Assembly (NCBI GenBank): GCA_038501625.1
Contig: JAZAYU010000003.1
Location: 5,780,796 to 5,844,795 of the forward strand
Direction: 5' to 3'
Source of the DNA: Corbicula japonica
Lineage: Eukaryota > Mollusca > Bivalvia > Venerida > Cyrenidae
Length of the DNA stretch: 64,000 bases
The notes beneath the pieces were generated by a model. That model saw only the letters and a program-made list of their open reading frames with translations. It did no database searches and was not told where the DNA came from. The stretch's first letter is position 1; every line of letters begins with the position of its first letter. Made by a program: the position numbers and the translations under genes. Positions 57,916 through 64,000 of this stretch are shown here, piece by piece.

Positions 57916-59509
57916 AGATATTCTTGTACATACTGTAGTGTCTTACGTACTATTTGCTTTTTTTATTTCAAACCGATGATTTTTTTAAAAAATATCATCA
58001 AAAAAGACAAAAACTTGAGCGGAATGTCATGAAAAGGAAATATGAGAGAGATTAACTACAACATGTTCAACAACGAATTGAAATTTAACGATGTTTTCAA
58101 AGAAAAATAAAATGAACCGAAAGCAAAAAAAAACCTGAAATAAAACAAAATATCTCCAAAATCTGCGTTTATGTATAACTTTAATTTCATAAGGCTCTGA
58201 AGTACATTGTGTTATGAGATCATGTTGTTGTTGTTGTCTTCTGTTATTGTTTTCCATTTTTCGTCAAAACCTTTCAAAAACGAGATATAAACAAATGCAG
58301 ATAATTTTATTGCTCAATCTATGTCTTTAACTCATTTATTAAATTTGAGTATAAAAACAGCATAGCTTCCTTTTCATGATTTAAACTACTCACCTATAAT
58401 CAAGCTGGCCCTTTTAAGGCTCTTCCTTAAGTTTAGGGTTAAACAGAACTGTTTTAAAACAATGAACACATCCGATAATATTACACATTAAACTGGTGAA
58501 ATGTTAAATGTCAGAAATGTATTTAAAAATATAGATTTGTAAAGTTTATAAAATTGACTTTTTGTAACTTGATGAAATACATTTGGTTGAAAACGGATGG
58601 TAGTTTAATAAACAAGATATGACTTGTTATACTTATTTTTACGTAAATCACAATTTAAAAATAATCTATTAAACATGTGCCTTAAAAAATCTCTGAAAAA
58701 AATGACATTTTCGTGTTTTATCGGAACTTTAAAAAGTTAATATCAATCAGCATTGTTAAGATCCACGTTCTTTGAAAGATTTTAATATTTAATGTACATA
58801 AGTCTTCCATTTTTCATTAGATCATACATAATTGCGTTTTGTCGTGTGTTTTTATTGAAATAAATACAAACTTTACACAACTTAATGTTAATATTAATAT
58901 TTTCAATAATCGTCATAAATGATATTCATGTATATAATTGCGTAAACAAAATACACAATATGCTTTTGGGGAAAGGGTTTAAAATAGTGTCGAAAGTCAA
59001 CATCGTTTATTTACCTGATCATTATTAAGCCACTCTGGCTATTTTGAAGTCAACTCTGTTCAATTGCTTGAGCCTAACCTTGATAACCAGATCTTAACGT
59101 TGACACTTCGCAGAGTTGTTATTTATTTACTCACTTTCATCTCTGCAACAGACTGTTTTAAGTATGAAAATTTAATCAGGCTCTAACGATAGACACTAAC
59201 GTTACAATTTTACTTTTAAATAGACAATCAAACAGTCATTACCATAATATTCCTAACCAATGACAGAGGTGAACAGTAATTAGCCGATAGTGTAAGAGCA
59301 TGATGATGTCAATTTTGTCTAACTACCTGTTCAAAACCTTAACAAGTTGACTTTTATACTGCGGTTTGTTTCTAATTACTTGACCCTAACACTGACATTC
59401 TGGTTGCTGCTTTGTCCATATTTTGCCCTATTGCTTTATCCTTACTTTGACAACGGACTGTCTAGTTTCTACAGTGACTGCTTGATATCGTTGCTATGTT
59501 AAAGTAACG
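57916..59509. other. Non-coding 3' flank of the LRAT gene
   Basis: AT-rich. A minus-strand AATAAA (TTTATT on the plus strand) at about 59141-59147 is a possible poly(A) signal about 365 bp beyond the stop codon. Nothing else recognised. Confidence 0.45.
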
Positions 59510-61594
59510 CTACTTTTCTTCAACTTGACTGTTATTTTCAACAATACTTTCAAAAAATCCAGCTTTTGTAAGAAAAAATCTTCTTTTCCCTATTTCCTTG
59601 CGCGCGCGTTGAACCCGTTCTCTCATGGAATAACAACGTGTTTCGAGATATTTCTGGATAAATATTCTATCGTTGTTCAAATTAACTGAAATCGTTGAGG
59701 TGCTTGAAAAAAAGTTTTTATATAACAGAACCTCGATTTCAAAGCATCTTTTGTTGATCGAATCCTCATCAGAGACTTCAAGCACCATACATGTTCTGTT
59801 ATTCAATTTTATGATATGTCCAGGCCGAATCTGGTCTCGATGGTGAACTTCACTCTCTCCAACAAAAAGTGAACTTTTGTGTTGTGATGATAATTGCCCG
59901 ATAGCATCGGATTTGGCATCTGGACGAGAACTATCACTTTTCGTGTCATCTTCCTTTACTTTAGCAAAGAATGCTAGGTGTTCTGATCTGTTCGTCAATG
60001 GGTTCCATTTGGTTTCACCGTTTCTTAGTCTTGCACGTTGAACAACTTCCTCTGGTTTGTAAGTTTTTAAAACACTATCGTCCAGTTTTACAATCTTTTC
60101 TTTCTTTGTATCTACAATCATATACTCTTCCACAATTTGCCGTGTTCCGTATATTTTTCCATTAGGTATTCCATAATGAACACATCGTATGCGACCTTGT
60201 GTTTCATCATAAACAGTATTGTGTACCTCTGTCACAACAACTGCATGTTTCAATCCCCAGTACTTTACTTCAAGAACATCACCAACTTCAATTTCGCTTA
60301 TTTTGAGCACTGTTTTTTTCTCACATACAAACGGAGATTTTAAGTAATCAATGAGCTTCGAAATCCCCCACTGTAATGCAAGAGACAGAAAAACCAGGAC
60401 TATCATTATCGGTATACCGTAACCAGGTACAAGCAATGGAATAGCAAAGTGCACCAAAATGTACGACAGACCAGAGGTGGTTAAAAATGCTGCGCATTGA
60501 GCCCATAGTTTTGTCATTTTGTTTTTGAAACAGGTATTACACAAACTTTTGTTTTTCTTTTTTATGCTTACTATTGTTTCCCCAATGCAGTAGATTAAAT
60601 ACAACAATGCTGTTGCACATGCAAAAACACCGGGGAGGTGTAACCCCGCGTTGAATCCAGTGGCTATCTCATCAGCGGAATTTAAAAGTAAGCGCACAAT
60701 AAACCTTGTAACAGTGGCACCCATTCCTGTTAGGTTAGAAAACCATTTACCTACTGATCTAAAGAACCCTTGCACCTGAAAACTTTCGCTTTCACCTACC
60801 ACACACCAAGTGGCAAAATGTTCGCAGTTTTTGGAAAACAGGTAATACTTTCCAAATTTGTTTTGATCTTCGTAATCTTTTGAAAGCATCGATTCGGCGC
60901 GCCGTACAATTTCTTCAGGGTTGTGTCTAGGGCGTTGATATTCTATAACATCGATATCGTCCTTGTTCAGATCAATTATTTCAGTACTTTCATAGATTTT
61001 CATTTTATCGTCAACTTTATGAAAATGAATCAAAACAAGTTCAGCTCTATTAAGACAAGTCCCCTTAACTTCTTTAATAATTGCATGATGTGAATACACA
61101 CGAACCTGTTTCTTGAGCATAGTAAATGTTAGATGCTGTCCTGGCATTCTTATGTGTTGTCCTTTTCGAAAAAGGGTAGTTGATTCCACCCGTTTCTTTC
61201 TGGAACATGTTGCACATGCTACTTCATCATGGTGTTGCTCACTTTTTATTTCTTGTTCATGTCCAAAGTCATTATTCTCCAGCACTTCGTTGAAGGTTTT
61301 CAAAGCTGTTTCGTCATCGACTGGTTTACTTACTTCGGAGAGCTTATTTTGCAGCGTACTACCATATTCATTTCGCAATACTGTGGTTATTTTGGAAAGG
61401 AATTCTTCAGAACTTATTTCATCTTCATGATCACTGTAGTCAGAATCGTCGGTTTCTTTCTTGTTTTCCAATGACTGAACTTCTTCTGCAAATGTTTTCT
61501 GATCATCACACTTCTGAAATAAATCTTCATCCTCCGAGACCTCCGACAAAGAAACGGGTCTTTGCTTGTTCACCGGTAGATATTTGTAAGCCAT
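59510..61594 (-). CDS. LRAT-domain membrane protein with one intact and two degenerate LRAT-like repeats
   Basis: 694 residues in one exon. LRAT/HRASLS enzymes are NlpC/P60-fold thiol acyltransferases or phospholipases acting on lipids at membranes. Residues 1-125 are acidic and low-complexity, then ACATCSRKKR. Repeat 1 (about 145-268) has the opening GQHIRMPGQHLTF, His169/His170 (SHHAIIKEV), His190 and the Cys motif NCEHFATWC (Cys257), so it could be active. Residues about 320-410 hold three hydrophobic segments. Repeat 2 (about 431-547) keeps the His (KHAVVVTEVH, VHYG), but the Cys is Ser537 (NRSEH). Repeat 3 (about 582-682) has lost the His and the Cys. The start at 61594 (MAYKYLPV) is chosen because the pseudogene at 40689 begins MAYK and an acceptor-like TATTTTTCAG lies 10 bp upstream. 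An upstream ATG at 61714 is open but probably intronic. Confidence 0.9.
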   Translation of the reverse strand: MAYKYLPVNKQRPVSLSEVSEDEDLFQKCDDQKTFAEEVQSLENKKETDDSDYSDHEDEISSEEFLSKITTVLRNEYGSTLQNKLSEVSKPVDDETALKTFNEVLENNDFGHEQEIKSEQHHDEVACATCSRKKRVESTTLFRKGQHIRMPGQHLTFTMLKKQVRVYSHHAIIKEVKGTCLNRAELVLIHFHKVDDKMKIYESTEIIDLNKDDIDVIEYQRPRHNPEEIVRRAESMLSKDYEDQNKFGKYYLFSKNCEHFATWCVVGESESFQVQGFFRSVGKWFSNLTGMGATVTRFIVRLLLNSADEIATGFNAGLHLPGVFACATALLYLIYCIGETIVSIKKKNKSLCNTCFKNKMTKLWAQCAAFLTTSGLSYILVHFAIPLLVPGYGIPIMIVLVFLSLALQWGISKLIDYLKSPFVCEKKTVLKISEIEVGDVLEVKYWGLKHAVVVTEVHNTVYDETQGRIRCVHYGIPNGKIYGTRQIVEEYMIVDTKKEKIVKLDDSVLKTYKPEEVVQRARLRNGETKWNPLTNRSEHLAFFAKVKEDDTKSDSSRPDAKSDAIGQLSSQHKSSLFVGESEVHHRDQIRPGHIIKLNNRTCMVLEVSDEDSINKRCFEIEVLLYKNFFSSTSTISVNLNNDRIFIQKYLETRCYSMRERVQRARKEIGKRRFFLTKAGFFESIVENNSQVEEK

Positions 61595-61606
61595 AATCTT
61601 CCATCT
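61595..61606 (-). promoter_or_regulatory. Putative 3' splice acceptor just upstream of the LRAT start
   Basis: On the minus strand GATGTATTTTTCAG ends at 61605, followed by ATGGAAGATT and then the start codon. A 5' UTR intron ending here would remove the upstream in-frame codons. Confidence 0.5.
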
Positions 61607-61815
61607 GAAAAATACATCATGCGTTCCATTTATTAAGAATAATTTGTCTTTTAAAAACGCAAAATACCGATTAATGATTGCTTTGTTCACCTCTTTGTTA
61701 GTATGACGTGACACCTGTTTAAGATATCATTAAGATTATAAACGGAAATATTGAAAAATATCGTAGAAGCTCAATTTGTACCTTTTATGTTTGTTGATTT
61801 AACTCGACGTGATTT

Positions 61816-62060
61816 TTGGGGCAAGTATGAGGTTGGTGCACCCTAGAACCTGGTATAAACCCCCAGTGGCAATTTGTTTTGCCACTGACCGTTCCAAGGC
61901 GGTAACCTCAAGGTTTCTCTTTTTCGTTAATCGTTTGTAGCGTCTTATTTGAAATTAATATTCTTAAAAACACATGCTCTCTTCCCCTCTCTTCTTTTTC
62001 GCTTCGTTGGAAGGCCGTGTTTTCTGAGTGTGGCTATTCCTGATATGCATATTTTACTTT
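61816..62060 (-). repeat. Dispersed repeat family A, inverted copy
   Basis: The complement of 57350-57573. Shared blocks are AGGAATMGCCACA, GGTTACCGCCTTGGAACGGT, CAGTGGCAAA and GGTTSAAGGGTGCACCAACC-like text. It lies about 220 bp upstream of the LRAT start. Confidence 0.82.
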
Positions 62061-63010
62061 TTATATCATTAAGGTCACATTACAGAGCCATAAAGTACTT
62101 TTTTTATTTGTCTTGTGCTTCTGCTTGCAACACTTTTGAGAAGCGGATGTGTTAAAATTAATTCGTTCCCGAACGGAACTTGTTATTAATAATATCGAAA
62201 ATCATATAGAAATGTCATTTAAATGTGTTTTCATTATTCAAACTACATATAATATGTATTAAACATATGTTTATATGTTGCAAAGGTTTCAGGTAAAGAC
62301 AATTGGAAAGCAATTAAAATATTGTAAAAATGTTAAATAATTTAAGAGTGAGAGCGTTTTACTTTAAATAGTAAAGTCTTCAGTAAGTTTTAATAAAACA
62401 TCGAAAGCTGTTGTTCATTGTGAATAATATAAAAATATACCCAACAAAAAAGGTCTGCACACACGTGTTCTTTTGTGAAAATTTCATAATGTAGCAAATA
62501 ACTGGTATAAATACTTACATTTGTGTAAATACTAATTGTTTGCGGAGTTAAAGACGAAAACAGAATAAAAATTAATTGGTAAATAACCAAGAAATATCAG
62601 TTTGAGTATGATAGGGGTCAACAGTCAAAAGTTGCAAAATTCGCTGTATCAAGGTAGAAGTGTGAAATCTATGCAATCATCAGTTTTATAGCAATTATAA
62701 GCATGCACTGTGATGATGGCAGCAGGAAGTAATCAAAAGTTGACACCAAGCAATTCCAGAACATTCAAACTTAAAATGTTATTAATTAAATTATCATATT
62801 GTCTCACTTATTGACCTAAAGGTAAAGATATGTCAAAACAGTTTAGCGATGATTCGAACAGTTTCCATTCTGTATTAACGAGTCTTAGCATCATATTGAT
62901 TAAGTGTATAAAATTAACCAAGAAATGCAAATTTTAACACCAAATCTTATTTGAGAAAAACACAACTGCATTGTTTGTAATTTAAATTAATGTATTTCTT
63001 ACTGTCACCA
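62061..63010. other. Non-coding stretch
   Basis: AT-rich, no element or gene recognised. A minus-strand frame at 62390-62590 shows no known domain. Confidence 0.45.
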
Positions 63011-63100
63011 AGGAAGGCCGGTGTGGTTCGACATTTGCCAAGACTGTCAAATTAACCAATTTGACCGTCATGACAAACGTCGAACCACACCGGCCTCCTA
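63011..63100. repeat. Fold-back element, third type
   Basis: AGGAAGGCCGGTGTGGTTCG and CGAACCACACCGGCCTCCT are inverted, and the arms continue inwards to GTCAAATT and AATTTGAC. About 90 bp in all, with a few mismatches. It stands at the left edge of the GCGGCCTAGCGG satellite. Confidence 0.88.
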
Positions 63101-63103
63101 GTG

Positions 63104-63205
63104 TGTGAAGTTAGCGGCCTAGCGGCTTGGCGGCGTGAAGTTAGCGGCCTGGCGGCGTGAAGTAAGCGGCCTGGCGGCGTGGTAAGCGGCCTAGCGGCGT
63201 GAAGA
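63104..63205. repeat. Short tandem repeat, GAAGTTAGCGGCCTGGCGGC units
   Basis: About five units of 22-28 bp built from GTGAAGTTAGCGGCCTAGCGGC and variants. The minus-strand Pro/Leu/Thr/Ala/Arg-rich frame here is the repeat in translation. Confidence 0.85.
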
Positions 63206-63249
63206 TGGCTGCCTTTATCACAATTTAGGTTGATCTTAAAAACGGATTG

Positions 63250-64000
63250 GAATCTATTTTTACAGCATATAATGTAAATTGCAGGGGTGTATAAGAAAGT
63301 TATCGACATAATTTAGCTTTCATTTTTTAAAATAAATTATTTAACAAAGTTCTAGCTTATCTGCAAAGACGACTCGGAATCTCTTTGTACATTTACTCCC
63401 ATGTACTCTTTGTAAATTACATTTCAGTTGATGATTTAGTAAAATATCAACAAGAACTAGCTTTGATTTTTTTTAACTTTTCGAAGCCTGGCGGCCTAGC
63501 GGCCTAAACTTAAAATTTATCATAATTTATGTTTATCTTAAAAATGTCTTGAAATCGATTTTTTCAGCATATAATGTACACTTCAGGGGTGAATAAGCAA
63601 AATATCAACAAGAACTAGCTTTGATTCTTTTTAAGTTTTCGAAGCCTAGCGGCCTACCGGCCTAAACTTAATATTTATCATAATTTATCTTAAAAACGGC
63701 TTGAATTCGATTTTTACAGCATGCAATGTACATTTCAGGGATGATTAAGTAAAATATCAACACGAACGAGCTTTGATTTTTTTTAAGTTTTCGAAGCCTG
63801 GCGGCCTAGCGGCCCAGCGGCCTAAACCTAATATTTATCATAATTTTTGTTTAAAACGTCTTGAAATCGATTTTTTCAGCATGTTATGTACATTTCAGGG
63901 ACGAATAAGCAAAATATCAACAAGAAGTAACTTTTATTTTTTTTTAAGTTTTCGAAGCCCTGCGGCCTTGCGGCCTAAACTTAATTTTTATCCAGGGTCT
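63250..64000. repeat. ~150-160-bp satellite, continues past the window edge
   Basis: The phrase CAGCATATAATGTACA and variants starts at about 63263, 63565, 63717 and 63877, so the period is 151-160 bp (the first gap is twice that). Each later unit holds AAAATATCAACAAGAACTAG, GTTTTCGAAGCC and then GGCGGCCTAGCGGCC in changing numbers. The array is cut by the end of the window. Confidence 0.88.

Noticed and set aside
61594..61714. N-terminal extension of the LRAT protein starting at 61714
   Set aside because: An acceptor-like TATTTTTCAG lies just before the chosen start, and the paralogue begins with MAYK at the equivalent point.
63052..63309. Minus-strand frame rich in Ala, Arg, Pro, Leu and Thr
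   Set aside because: Translation of the short GCGGCCTGGCGG tandem units.

Overview
The window is eukaryotic and most likely comes from a bivalve mollusc, though I cannot name the species. It is AT-rich and gene-poor. It has GT-AG introns of up to several kilobases and many interspersed repeats: tRNA-derived SINEs, fold-back elements, a tyrosine-recombinase retrotransposon, an APE-type LINE, Tc1/mariner and satellites. No bacterial operon, CRISPR or origin features are present.

Layout. 1-6.9 kb is non-coding, with two fold-back hairpins and a decayed Tc1 (DD34E) transposon at 4727-6151. 6.9-18.35 kb holds one spliced plus-strand gene of six coding exons. It encodes a secreted or membrane-tethered protein of about 298 residues with two Ig domains (zig-8/DPR/lachesin-like). 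Its introns carry a SINE, two hairpin copies and a LINE 3' fragment. 18.4-26.4 kb is non-coding and contains a 1.4-kb terminal-inverted-repeat element at 20665-22101. 26.4-34.6 kb is a decayed LINE split by a well-preserved tyrosine-recombinase (PAT/DIRS-like) retrotransposon at 27433-31884. That element has a Gag-like ORF, an RT/RNase H/methyltransferase-like ORF, an overlapping recombinase ORF, and identical split direct repeats in the order A1, ORFs, B1-A2-B2.

35.3-36.0 kb is a MITE-like element. 38.5-40.7 kb (minus strand) is a pseudogene of an LRAT-domain protein. A GTGC/TG microsatellite follows. 43.2-47.4 kb is a satellite with a ~750-bp period, interrupted by a 1245-bp inverted-repeat element at 43987-45231 flanked by TCAA. 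48.2-58 kb is repeat-rich: a SINE dimer, an inverted-repeat element, dispersed repeats and a near-perfect 156-bp palindrome at 55353-55508. 59.5-61.6 kb (minus strand) is an intact single-exon reading frame of 694 residues with one complete LRAT domain, a membrane block and two degenerate LRAT-like repeats. 63.0-64.0 kb is GCGGCCTAGCGG-rich satellite running off the window.

The host genes seen are the Ig gene and the LRAT-like gene with its dead paralogue. Nearly everything else recognisable is mobile or repetitive DNA. The strongest candidates for a new description are the compact split-direct-repeat retrotransposon, the three-repeat LRAT membrane protein, and the TCAA-flanked element with three copies of one 16-bp motif. 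All calls come from reading the sequence; no database search was possible.
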